A stretch of DNA of 64,000 bases from Prorocentrum cordatum (Eukaryota; Sar; Dinophyceae; Prorocentrales; Prorocentraceae). A program made the position numbers and the translations under genes. Each line of letters opens with the position of its first letter. The first letter of the stretch is position 1. The notes under the pieces were generated by a model. That model made no database searches and was not told the origin of the DNA. It saw only the letters and a list, made by a program, of their open reading frames with translations. This document shows, in pieces, positions 31,845 to 41,563 of this stretch. The DNA is taken from contig CAUYUJ010018560.1 of assembly GCA_963575745.1 (NCBI GenBank), positions 761,110 to 825,109 on the forward strand, in the 5' to 3' direction.

Positions 31845-32450
31845 TCATCTACGAGCACTACGGTCGAACAATGTTGTATTACACTTAATAGCGCCGCCCT
31901 TAGTAAGTGGGTCCACCGGCATCCTGCCGTGCGGGATCCAACGAACTCTGCCGTTGGCCTGTTCTAAAGCTTCACCAAAAAATGCCAAGTATATGGCAGT
32001 CCTTCGGTCCTTAGCACTGGCATTGCCTTCCTTCATCATGGTGCCGTAGATGGACTTTGCGTTCACTACGTGTACCTGTCTGCCTCGGGATCCGAGTCCA
32101 CAGTCACGGCGCAGCGCGCGAGTGAAAGGGCCAGACCTCCGGCGGTGATCACGAACACTCACGTCGCCGAACGACACGTCTCGATACAGGATCTGAAAGT
32201 ATTCTACTTCCGCCACCGCCGCTGAGAGAGCCTGGGTCTCTCCAGTCCGGGTCGAAGGGACCTTCCGCCGAAGCTCGGAGCTTCTCCATCCGAGAATGGA
32301 CGCTTTTACAACTTGGTTGTCCAACGCGGCCTGGTCACACGCCGGCACCTTCCAGGCACCTTGGCCTGGGTCCTCAAGGAGCCCTCGCTCGTCGGACAGA
32401 CCGTCGGCAGCGCCCGCGCCTCCTGCGTCTGAGAGGGACACGAACGGCAC
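31845..32450 (-). pseudogene. RNase H of the copia-type element
   Basis: Same frame as RT after a stop. Motifs: SLSDAGGAGAADG (first catalytic Asp), STRTGETQALSAAVAEVEYF (Glu), HVVNAKSIYGTMMKEGN (the usual D in VDAKS reads Asn) and RRTAIYLAFFGEALEQANG with WIPHGRMPVDPLTKGG (final Asp). One catalytic residue is lost. Confidence 0.75.
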
Positions 32451-32483
32451 CTTGTCAAAATCCAGCTTCCAGACGACGTACTT

Positions 32484-33500
32484 CTAGACGCGGTGGACCG
32501 AAGGTGCCTGACCAGCTTGTTGGCCATAGCGACGTCTCCGGTCGTGGCTGACTTTAACCAGCTGTAACTGGCTGGCCAGGGCACTAGCTGCACCTGCTGC
32601 TTCAGGGCGGACTTCTCGCCCGAGCCAATGAAACGCGCACGCGAGTGAACGAAGGGCCTTAAACCCTGCCGGCTCACGGGGGGCATCTTTGCGGGGGAGT
32701 CGCCCACGAGCCCCGGGCAGAGGATGCACTTCTGCGAAAATGTATTTCTCCATGTCCACGGGGGCCCCCTTGGGCCCAATGGCGATGCGTCTCCCAGCGA
32801 AATCGACGCATCCAGCCCCGCAGTCTCGATACTTCCCATAACGGAATCTCGATCCCAGACGCGCTCGAAGCCACTTCCGGTCATCTGGCGAGGCGCTCGC
32901 CATGAAGAAGTCGTTGACTTCGAGCAACATCATATTCTCGATGTCCCCGTCGGGCCCGCATCTAATCCACCAACAGAGTTCAAGTAGAGAACAGGAGAAA
33001 CCGAGATGCTCGAGGAAGGTGACCACAATCTTCCGCCAGGCCATCGGGGCGTCGTCTAAACCGTAGACGTTGACCCTTGAGGATAAGTGAGCCCGGTGGC
33101 AAGTGCATTCCCCCACGCGGTTCCACGCGTCCGCAAACAAACCCAGGTTCATGATAACTTGCAGGAACATCATAATGCTGGGCGTCTGGGGGGTCGGGAC
33201 ATAGACGGCCAGGGCCCCGGAATCAGGATCGCGATGGCCGTGGACACACCACCGCGACTTGGCGTCTGGCCATTGGAAAGTCCCTTCCACCGGCTTCCAG
33301 CGACGGACCATCCGGCTGGAAATTACCCTGTCGAAGTGGGCCTTCCGCGCGGCTTCCGCCTTCGAAGGAGGGATCGCTTCTACAGCTCCGGCGCCCATCA
33401 TGGCATCCCATTCCTTAGCGTCGGAAATCCTAAACTTGTCTCTCTCGGAAGGCGTCAAACTTTCCAAAGACACCTCTCCCCTCCTACTGGTGGCGAACAC
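32484..33500 (-). pseudogene. Reverse transcriptase of the copia-type element
   Basis: The 338-codon frame matches the copia RT pattern: SDAKEWDAMMGAGAVEAI near the start, KSRWCVHGHRDPD, then VYGLDDAPMAWRKIVVTFLE (the YGLKQAPRAW motif). The YVDD catalytic box reads LLEVNDFFMA: the first Asp has become Asn. This, together with a stop before RNase H, makes the enzyme inactive. Confidence 0.75.
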
Positions 33501-34141
33501 CTCGGACTCCTCGCAATGCTCTCTCGAAGACGTCGGCCAGGCCTGGGCGCCACCGCCGACGCCGCCAGGGGGGATGAGGAAGCTGGCGGGGATCGGAGAA
33601 ACGGCGCCGGGGGCAGGAGACGAAAGGGGAGCGGGGCCAGAGGAAGCGGGAGGCGGAGGAGGAGAGAGAGAGGAGCAGGAGGAGTGGTAGACACCTGCTC
33701 GCTGGGCCCGGCCTGAAGACCCTCTTCCTCCTCAAGAGGAGAGACGAACGGAGGATGCTCTAAGGTCTGCATGGACACATCCTCGGAGGGCGCTCGGGTC
33801 TATTCCGAGCCAGCCCGAGCTTCAACCGACTCCGCGGTCGACTCCCCAGCCCCCTGAGACCCGCGACCGGCGACCAGACCTGTCCCGAAACAACCTGGCA
33901 CGACGCGGAGGGGCCAGGGGATCCCGGCTGACCCAGCGCCCACTGCCCAGGCACGGAGTCGCGAGGAGCGGGGGCCTTGGCTCTCCAGGCGTGGCTGATC
34001 TTCTCGCGGGCCATGGCTTGCATGGCTACGCTCCTGGCCGAGGTTCGAATCTCTTGCGCCCTCGCGAACTCCGCCGCGGCGGCATCTTGCTCGGGCGGGG
34101 ATCGAAGGGGGCCCCCCCAGCTGGGAAGTCCGCGCGAGTCG

Positions 34142-35206
34142 TCACTCAGGAAGTCTCGGATTCTCGCCGAAAACAAGCTGGAGGGGTGAGACCCCCCGGC
34201 GGTGCCAGCATCCCTTCTTGCGGGGAGTCAACTCATGGACAAGGGCGTCCAACTCCTCTAGATCTCCGGGAGGGTGGGCGCCAGCGTCGATGTCCGCCTT
34301 GACTCTGTCTTTGATCCAACCCCCGTGGCGCTCACCCTTGCCACCCTGCCACGGGGGGTCGGCGTCGCACGCGCGGTGCTTCGCCCCCCGCTGTTCGAGC
34401 CCACACGCAAAGCGTTCTCCAAATTCAAGTCCACCGTCTGAGATCATAAAGTGGGGATCTCCTAGCGGCTTCAGCCAACGCTGGACAAAGCCCGCCCGCG
34501 CTGTGGCAGCTCGAGCGCCGGGCACTCTACAGCGAACTTGGAGATTCGACCCGTGGTCGACGAGATTGATGAACGAACGCGAAACGCCTTGGAAGTCAAG
34601 GTAGAACAAATCAATACGCACAATGTGATTGAATCGAAAGGCGTGGGGAAGGGCTACCCGACGGTGGTTGCCCGCTCTGCGATTCTCGGCGCACTCGGCG
34701 GAACCCCCCCTCACCCACTGAACCAGATGCGGCTTGACTCCCCCGGCCCGCAGGACCCGGCATAACTTCCGGACCTCGGGGTGTCCCATGTAAAAACGCT
34801 CCTTGTAAAGGAGTATCTTCCCTTCTTCCGACGGTTCAATCTCCTCGCTGGGGACAGTCCGGGAGACAGGCGCTCCTCGAGTCTCGGGCTCTTCTCCGCT
34901 GTCCGCCTCGCTTCCCTCGCTGACTTCCGCGATCGGCCCCAAGTGGCCGCTGCCTTCCGCCGCCGCCGCCGGAAAAGACCTTTCTTCCATCTCTGCCCAG
35001 GCGGGGCGACTCTCGGAAGCCCCGCCCCACTGCTCGGTCACAGCTCTGGCCACCAGCCTGGCAAACCTGGAGGTATACCGGGCTGCCTTGGATGTCTGAT
35101 GGCCACCTTTTAACACCGCGTGTCTGCGATCCCCCAGGCAGAGGTGGTCTCCGAGGATCCTCTGGAGGTGGGGGGTGATTCGCCAGGGCCCCGGTCGGCT
35201 TCTCAT
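34142..35206 (-). pseudogene. Integrase of the copia-type element
   Basis: A single 354-codon frame. A zinc-binding-like N-terminal part (MGHPEVRKLCRVLRAGGVKP with a later C-x2-N) precedes the catalytic core. First Asp in FNHIVRIDLFYLD, second in ISDGGLEFGERF, Glu in KGERHGGWIKD, so a DDE triad is visible. The core is the best preserved part of the element. The frame ends in the C-terminal tail and RT continues in another frame. Confidence 0.75.
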
Positions 35207-35894
35207 TCAAACCACTGGAGTTCACTTGAAACCCAAAACGACACATGTCCACCTGGAAGCCTTGAGACATACTGGATAACAGGTGCGCCCCACGAGCCGA
35301 CATAAAGGGGGCGCTCGAAGGCGAAGTGCCGCCCCTTAGCTTGCTGGCGCAATGCCACCATCATGCGCAGGTTAAGATCGCGAAGCCCATCCCGAACCTC
35401 CTGACGCCACCGATCGGGATTTCTCGCGTCGCGACTGATGCGATCGATGGCCGAGAACGCACGGCGCTCGGACGACATCCAAACCATGTCGGGCTGGTCC
35501 CGATCGATCTGTTCCAGAGCTGCTCAACGTGAGAAGGCCTAGCAGAGTCCCACCCGGTCAGCCTGCACAGGCTCGGATTCGCCCCCGAGAGGCCCCCTTG
35601 CTCGCTCGCTTCTGGAGCGATCATGGGCGGAGAGAAGACCTCCATAAATGCCGTGCGGCCTCTGTTGGGTGCCCTGATCATCCGCTTGGCCCCGGCCCGG
35701 AGCCGGCCCCCGCCGCGCGCGGACCCCTCGGCAGCACTCCTTTCGAGAGCGTTCCGCACAGCACTGGTCCAGGCCACCTCGTGATCGTCGTTCGCGCAAT
35801 CCCCGTCGTTCCAGAGCGCTCCGAAATCCTCGGGAATCACCGAGCTCGGAGCCGCTCCCTGGGCCCTGGGGCCCGGCGAAGGCTCTCGGGCCAC
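35203..35894 (-). pseudogene. Methyltransferase-like domain of the copia-type element (degenerate)
   Basis: One frame reads FMEVFSPPMIAPEASEQGG and LTGWDSARPSHVEQLW, resembling motif I of a class I methyltransferase fold. A second frame reads MVWMSSERRAFSAIDR, ALRQQAKGRHFAFERP and GSWGAPVIQYVSRLPGGH, resembling the SPPC-x2-FS motif IV region and downstream strands of cytosine-C5 methyltransferase-like domains carried by some dinoflagellate retrotransposons. The position of the catalytic Cys reads Arg here. The two halves are in different frames, so the domain is not functional. Confidence 0.5.
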
Positions 35895-36033
35895 ACCGCG
35901 CGGAACAGCTCGGGATCTCGGGGAGCCCGTGGGGCAGCACGATGATAGCCCAACTGTAGGAGGACAAAATTCACACGTTTCATCTCGGGCAGCTTGGCAG
36001 GCGCCCCGCGAGAAGCTGGCCGACAGGCTCGGC

Positions 36034-37447
36034 TCAGAAGTGTCTCCCCTGCGACGTCAGTCCTGGCTTTGGCGGCAGTGGCTGACTCAGATCAGCCCCC
36101 ACAAGCCAGGCCCGGCGGGGTCGGGCAGCACCTGCCCCGCCCCGCCCTGACCCTCGATGGCAACCTCTGCCGTCGGAGTGGTCGCTGGCAAATCGGTGCT
36201 CTCGGGGTCGAGGGTCGCAGTCACAGCAGCCTCCTCGCTTCCGCTGCTCAGGCTGCTCTCGACCTGCTGGACCTGCGGATGTCCTGGATGAGGAGGGGGA
36301 GGTAGACCGCTCCCGCTGGCACCTCTCGAGCTGCTCGCCGCCTCCTGGATCGGTAGGTTCATGCCCATGTAGTGGGCGACCCCCTGGACGGCAGCGCCGA
36401 TCTGAATTGGTCATCTGCACGAGCTGGTGGAGCGCCATGTTGGCGTTGCCCACCTGAGACTGGATGCCCTCGATGCTCTGCTGGATCGTGTCCACGGTGT
36501 CTCCGAGGACCTCGAACGTTCCGAAGGCCCCGCGAATGTGGGCAATCCCTTGGAAGATCTGCTGGAGCCCCTCCTCGACCTGATTCGAGCCCATCGGCTG
36601 GTGCAGCGAGGCGAACTCAAGCATCCTGTCCACCGCGGTCTGGATGCCCTTCATCGCCTTGATCCCCTCGGAGAAATCCTCCAGCTGCCACTGCAGAGCT
36701 TGGATCATGGCGCACCCATTGGCCGTGCAGAGCGCCGCAGCTCCCTCCACGAACGTCGGATTGTTCTGGAGTGCCTCCACTATTCGAGCCGCCGCATCCG
36801 CCGCTGAGCGGGCTGCTTCTGCGGAGGACTCGGGGCGCCCTGCTGGAGGCTGGTCCTGATTCTTGGGAATCCAATGGAACCGATGGTCGCACCTTCGACA
36901 CTTGGCCCCCCATCCGCGCCGGTTGCCGCGGTGCTTGATGTCCGGACACTGGCAGTTGCAAGCTGATGGGGGGGGCTCCTGAGGGCAGGGGCGGCGGAGC
37001 CGAGCCTGTCCACGGGTCGCCCTCCTGGGCCCCCGTCGGAGCCGGAGGGCGAATGATCCTTGGCGCTGCTTTCATGGGTAGTGGCTCCCCCCAGGCGGCC
37101 GTTGGCGGAGGCTTGACCGGCGCCTTGGCGGCTGGGGGAATCTTGGGCCACGCCCTGGGGCAAGCAACTGTCTGCCCCTGAGTGGCCTCCGGCACCGTCA
37201 TCTCGAGATCTACTCCGGTGCTCGCCTGAGGCCCGACTGCAACATCGGCTCCTGCTGCCGCCCCTGGGTCGAGGGGGGCGCCCTGGGGCGCCTCGGTCGC
37301 CGCGGCCTCTCCAGCCGCGCCTCCGCCCCGGAGCTGCCTCAACATCTCCTCTGCAGCCTCCTGGGCCACCGGCTTGTTCTTATGCTTCTCGGGGCCGGCA
37401 CTCACCTGGGCGTCTAGGCAGAAGATCGCTGCCAGTGGGATCGCCAT
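36034..37447 (-). pseudogene. Zinc-binding plus coiled-coil module inside the copia-type element
   Basis: From about 36970 downwards the frame reads CNCQCPDIKHRG, then KCRRCDHRFHWIPKNQ, a Cys/His cluster likely to bind zinc. A long amphipathic stretch follows (ARIVEALQNNPTFVEGAAAL, MLEFASLHQPMGSNQVEEG, VLGDTVDTIQQSIEGIQSQ), which looks coiled-coil. Upstream (37.45-37.0 kb) is Ala/Pro-rich. It sits between protease and the methyltransferase-like domain, where I do not expect such a module, and helps explain the 8.9-kb internal length. A captured host sequence or a second gag-like segment are both possible. Confidence 0.4.
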
Positions 37448-37833
37448 CGATCGGTTCTGCCGAGGCTAGTCGCCTCGCGAGCCGAGGCCGGGCAACGCCC
37501 GGAGAGCGCTGAAAGCTTGGATGGCCTAAGCCTAAATGGACTACGGAGGTGAGGACAACTAGGGGCCCGCTGACTCGGTGGATCAACCCCGAGGCAATGA
37601 GAGCCCACAAAGGCCGAGGGGTGGCTGCGTGGGGCCCTCCTGAGCTTGACTTCCGGTACTCGTTGGCCTTGTTGAGCCTGTTGACGCCCATAGCTGGCCC
37701 CTGCGACGCTAAGATCGAGGCCGGAGAACCAAGCCCCACCTGAGCCCTGCACCGAGACTTACCGCCAGGAGTGGACAGGAGGCCTTCGAGGATGCCCTGG
37801 ACAAGTATCCCGGAGTACCTGCGGTGCCTGATC

Positions 37834-38577
37834 CTAACGGACTTGGCCACCTCGGACCTCGGCGCGACGCCGTCGGAGACGGGCTCCTTGGAGCCCCGGT
37901 GGTACTTGATCTTCTCGACTCTGGCATCCTTGGACCTCTGCTTGACCCTGCTGCCATTGCGGTTGAAGCCCCAAAGGGCCGATGGGATAGAGCCCGCGAC
38001 GGAGAGGAGGATGATGGATGTGAGCATGTAGTCTCGAATCTAGCCCGTGGCGGACACCGCCTGCACCTAGCCTCCCTTGCGCTCGAAGGCGTCGGGGGTC
38101 AGGGGCGGAAAACGCCGGAGAAGCCGACTCTGGAACCATCGAGTCTGAAAGCGCCTGGGCAACATCCGCCCTCCGATGTCCCGATCCCCACTTGGTCAAA
38201 GGGATGTCAGTGTCCAGGCGGCTGGAGTGCATGTCATTCCTGGAATGATCGATGGCACAATCAAGAAAGTCTAGAAAACTCACACTTAAAATGTGCGGCA
38301 CCTCCTCGGCGAGGACTGCAGTCTCGACGACCCCGAGGGCCCCCGCCAAGCACAGACGAAACAGCACCGCACCCAAAATATTCGCTGGGCCCCCGATCCC
38401 GCGGGCGGCACTGGGCCCGCGGAAATCAGGCGGCGCCGCCACATGCTGAAGCCCGACCTCCGCCAGAGCCTCACACTCTCGATTGAGCGCGCCGATGCCT
38501 ACCAAGTCATTCCCAGCTCCTGGGTCGACCAAGGCCTGGACTGGACGGGTCACCAGGAAGCTGTCATCGTGAGTCAA
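37834..38577 (-). pseudogene. Retropepsin-like protease region of the copia-type element
   Basis: The frame carries VQALVDPGAGNDLVGIGALN; the active-site triad expected as D-S-G reads D-P-G-A-G. It continues to VPHILSVSFLDFLDCAIDH and LDTDIPLTKWGSGHRRADV, a typical C-terminal part of the protease domain in dinoflagellate copia elements (from memory). Ser to Pro in the active site should abolish activity. It lies directly downstream of the zinc knuckle. Confidence 0.65.
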
Positions 38578-38599
38578 CTCCTCCTCGACATCCTCCCAG

Positions 38600-40330
38600 T
38601 CCTCGACGGCCTCCTGCGTGGGGGGCTTCTCTGTCTCGAGGAAGGCTACTCCTCCGAAGTTGCCGGAGAGCTGGCGCTCCTGCTTGCTGCGGCCGGCGTT
38701 GGGGCACTCTCTACTCCAGTGCCCCTTTTATCTACAGATCTTGCACTTGGTGACCTTCGTCCGCTGCTCGATCTTCCAGCGAAGGAATCTGCCGAGCCTG
38801 CCTCCTCGACCCTGGTCGTGATCTCCACGTCCTCGTCCGCGTCCTCGACCATCTGAACGACCTCACCCGCTGCCTCGGCCTGGCCGGGAAGCCCGTGGAG
38901 GAGAGGGGACGTTCGCCTCCGAGGCCTTCGGCCGGCCGCCGAGGTAATTACTCTCTTTCCTTCTTGGCAGCGCGCTTGACCTCCTTGTTTTGTTTCCATG
39001 TCCTCCCGGTGGTCCGTGTGGCGATGGCCGCCAGCGCCTCGTCCACGTGGTCTTCGTGCAAATCCAGGTCCTCGAGCTCTGCCATCAGGGTGGCCTCGTC
39101 ATACTCCTCCTCCTCGTCTTCCTCCTCGGAGTCCTCGTCGTATTCCCCCGAGTCGTCCTCGACGGCACCGTCGAACCCACCATGGGAAGGAGGAAGAGGG
39201 GAGACCTGAGTCTGACGCAAACCGTCGGCCCTGGGCTCGTTGTCCGCAGCGCCCTCAGCCACCTGCATAGCACCAGGAATGCTACGATTGGGCAAAAGAC
39301 GCTCTGAGCCAGTGGCATCCATCAGCCTCAAGGCCCCGGACACGCTCTCGAAATCAAGCTGGTCTCTGGTGAGGGTGCGAAGGTTCTGCAGGCCCTGCTG
39401 CGTCAGGCCGGCACCCTCCTCCAGAAGCAGCCCTTTCAACTTAGAGGACAGCCACATGTCGTGCCCTTCTGACTCCAGCATTTGGGCCTCTCTCCTGCTC
39501 ACAAACTGGATGAAGGTCTCCTTCGAATCTCGCGAGGCCGCAAACAGCGCTACCCGTGCGCCATAGGTGATCTCCCTCGCGTTCCCCCATCATCATGTCC
39601 ATGCGTCCTAGGACTGTTTCGAGCCACCGACTGCTGCTGAGTGTGGCCTCTGGAATATCCTCGAACTTTGCCTGCGTACCCCAGTCGAAGAGATTCATGA
39701 ATTTCTCTGCTCGTCGCCGTACCGGAACATCAGTATTCGGTTCCCTCTGGTCAATGCCTTCCGCCACTGGCTGTAGTGGCTCCAGCCGCGCCATGAGGGA
39801 GGATTGGAGAAATCTCCCTTGGCCCCCGAACTCCAGGAAGATCCTCGCCATCCGTCGTCTTGGTTCCAGCTGCCGTTGCCCGCCCAGCTGCGCCACCAAT
39901 CTCGATCTTCCTGGGACCGTCCTTGTAGTTGCCTTCCTTCAGCTGGTAGTGTTTCCAGGCGTGCAGGTCCAGATCCGGTTCTGCTGCTGCTGCTTCTGCT
40001 GCTGCTACTGCTGCTGCCGGCGCCGTCTTGTCGGCCCTGGCCCATGGACCTGGAACACTTTCCGGTGGGGGGCTCGACGCAGATGCTGGTGGGGATGAGT
40101 TCGCCGCCCGCATTGTCTCCCTGACTACTCCGGCGATCATCTCTCTCAGAGGATCCGCGGTCAAGCCTGCTGTCGTCGCTTCGCTGGTCCCCTCGGCGCC
40201 CTGGATGACAGCTGCGTTGAACTGCTCATCTTCACCCGTCATGCCGTGGAACCACGCCAGTCGGCTCACTCGGCGCGGAGGTCGCCTCAAGGCCTCTGAG
40301 CTCCCGCGCCCGGCGCCATGGCGCGCCTGG
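38600..40330 (-). pseudogene. Gag region of the copia-type element
   Basis: Four frames tile the region: RRPPRRVSRLAWFHGMTGED to an Ala-rich segment (40.29-39.75 kb); FMNLFDWGTQAKFEDIPEA (39.7 kb); SGALRLMDATGSERLLPNR with a strongly acidic EEDEEEEYDE tail (39.50-38.95 kb); and a basic segment leading to a zinc knuckle. The knuckle at about 38706-38747 reads CKICR-stop-KGHWSREC, a C-x2-C-x4-H-x4-C motif with a TAA in its middle. An early ATG frame ends after 18 codons. Gag is therefore dead. Confidence 0.65.
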
Positions 40331-40362
40331 TCGGGGAACCCATGGCGCCGGAGGCTTCCACC

Positions 40363-40376
40363 GCTCCGCTACCAAC
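40363..40376 (-). other. Primer-binding site
   Basis: Immediately inside the 5' LTR the minus strand reads GTTGGTAGCGGAGC. This resembles the TGGTATCAGAGC site complementary to a methionine tRNA that many copia elements use. It supports the LTR boundary. Confidence 0.6.
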
Positions 40377-40549
40377 TGTGGCAGCAGCAGCGGCAGACGA
40401 TGGTATTTTGGACTTGAGCCTAGGTGCGAACAACAGTACACACATGGCATTCTATGTCTGCTACAGTACACGACAGTGCAAAACTACCGGGAACAAGGAA
40501 ACGGTGTCCCCATGCTAAACCTGAGGGTGTAATCAGGCACGCTTCCACA
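40377..40549 (-). repeat. 5' LTR of the copia-type element
   Basis: It is 173 bp with the same TG...CA termini as the 3' LTR. Its outer edge is about 65 bp from the stop codon of the kinase gene. Both LTRs are short for a copia-type element. Confidence 0.85.
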
Positions 40550-40613
40550 CAAACGCACCAGGTTTCCGAGAAGCGTCCAGCCGTAGCGACGAGGACCCCC
40601 TACCGAAGACCAA

Positions 40614-40929
40614 CTACCGTTGTCTCAATCTGCCCTCCTCTGAGGGTCGCTTGTTCTTCGGGACCTCGCTCCACGACTGCGGGGAAGAGCTGTTGTGCTC
40701 GCTCGGGTGGAAGTTCACAGAGAGGCTCAAGCAGGCGTTCTCCTGGCCCTCGATCGGCCACTGGCGCCTCACGGCCTTGCACGCGACGTTCAGGAGCCAT
40801 GGGTACGTGTCGTTCCACGACTCGGCGCAGGGCTCCCCTGCAGCGGGGGCATGATGGAGGAGCGGCTCGGGAGCGTCCTTGAGCACCGCTTGACCGATCC
40901 CTATCCCCACTAGCATGGCCTTGGCCTCA
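40614..40929 (-). CDS. Kinase gene, exon 4 (C-terminal tail)
   Basis: The acceptor cggccag|T completes a Ser codon and 105 codons follow, stop included: EAKAMLVGIGIGQAVLKDAP, PCAESWNDTYPWLLNVACK and QENACLSLSVNFHPSEHNSS. The tail is protein-like but not recognised. The phase supports linkage to the kinase; a separate small gene cannot be excluded. Confidence 0.5.
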
Positions 40930-41060
40930 CTGGCCGACTTACCCACTTGGGTGGGGATATGTGATCCAGGGTCGAGGGTTCACAGGTCCCCCCCTAGATG
41001 GGAGTGGTCCCAGGTCCCAGGGTTCACACGCCCCCCACTGATGGGACATGGAGGAGACGA

Positions 41061-41097
<37 letters not shown>

Positions 41098-41499
41098 ACG
41101 CCACGCCCACAGGGCCACGACCACAGGGGGGGAGGGGAGGGGGCGGTCACATCAGCATTGGATTGTATGCCTGTTTCTTCGAGCTTCGCGGGCCCTTTCC
41201 CCACCTAGCTGAGCGGGCTGGTGGGGCTGAGGCACCATCGCCCAGGTGGTGATCGGGATAAGTTAGAGACGAAGCTGGGTCCTGCCCAGGCAGCCCGGGG
41301 AAACAGTCGTGCAGCATCCGGTGCGCCTCGAGCATGGATGGCCGCTCTGCGGGGTCGAACGCGAGGAGACTCTTGCTCGTGGCCCAGAGGGCGGAGCCGA
41401 CCACCTCCTTCGGCCACGCCAGGTCCGGCGAGTGGCTGCGGGACCGCTCGCGCACCTCGACCTCGGGCTCAACATCTTCTCCGCCGCCGCAGTCGACTT

Positions 41500-41563
<64 letters not shown>

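Larger units (their letters stand above)
31320..40549 (-). mobile_element. Copia-type LTR retrotransposon, full-length but inactivated
   Basis: Two direct LTRs of 173 bp bound a 8.9-kb internal region. The LTRs read TGTGGAAG ... GCCACA on the minus strand, and the 4-bp direct repeat CAAA abuts both outer edges (31316-31319 and 40550-40553). A primer-binding-site-like TTGGTAGCGGAGC lies inside the 5' LTR. In element order the inside holds gag-like segments, a zinc knuckle, a retropepsin-like domain, a zinc/coiled-coil module, a methyltransferase-like domain, integrase, RT and RNase H; integrase before RT marks the copia type. Frames change at least six times and stops interrupt the domains, so it cannot be autonomous. 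By my hand alignment the LTRs differ at about 19 of 173 positions, so the insertion is not recent. Confidence 0.85.

Noticed and set aside
36372-36807. Plus-strand open frames within the copia-type element
   Set aside because: Antisense shadows of the minus-strand coiled-coil frame.
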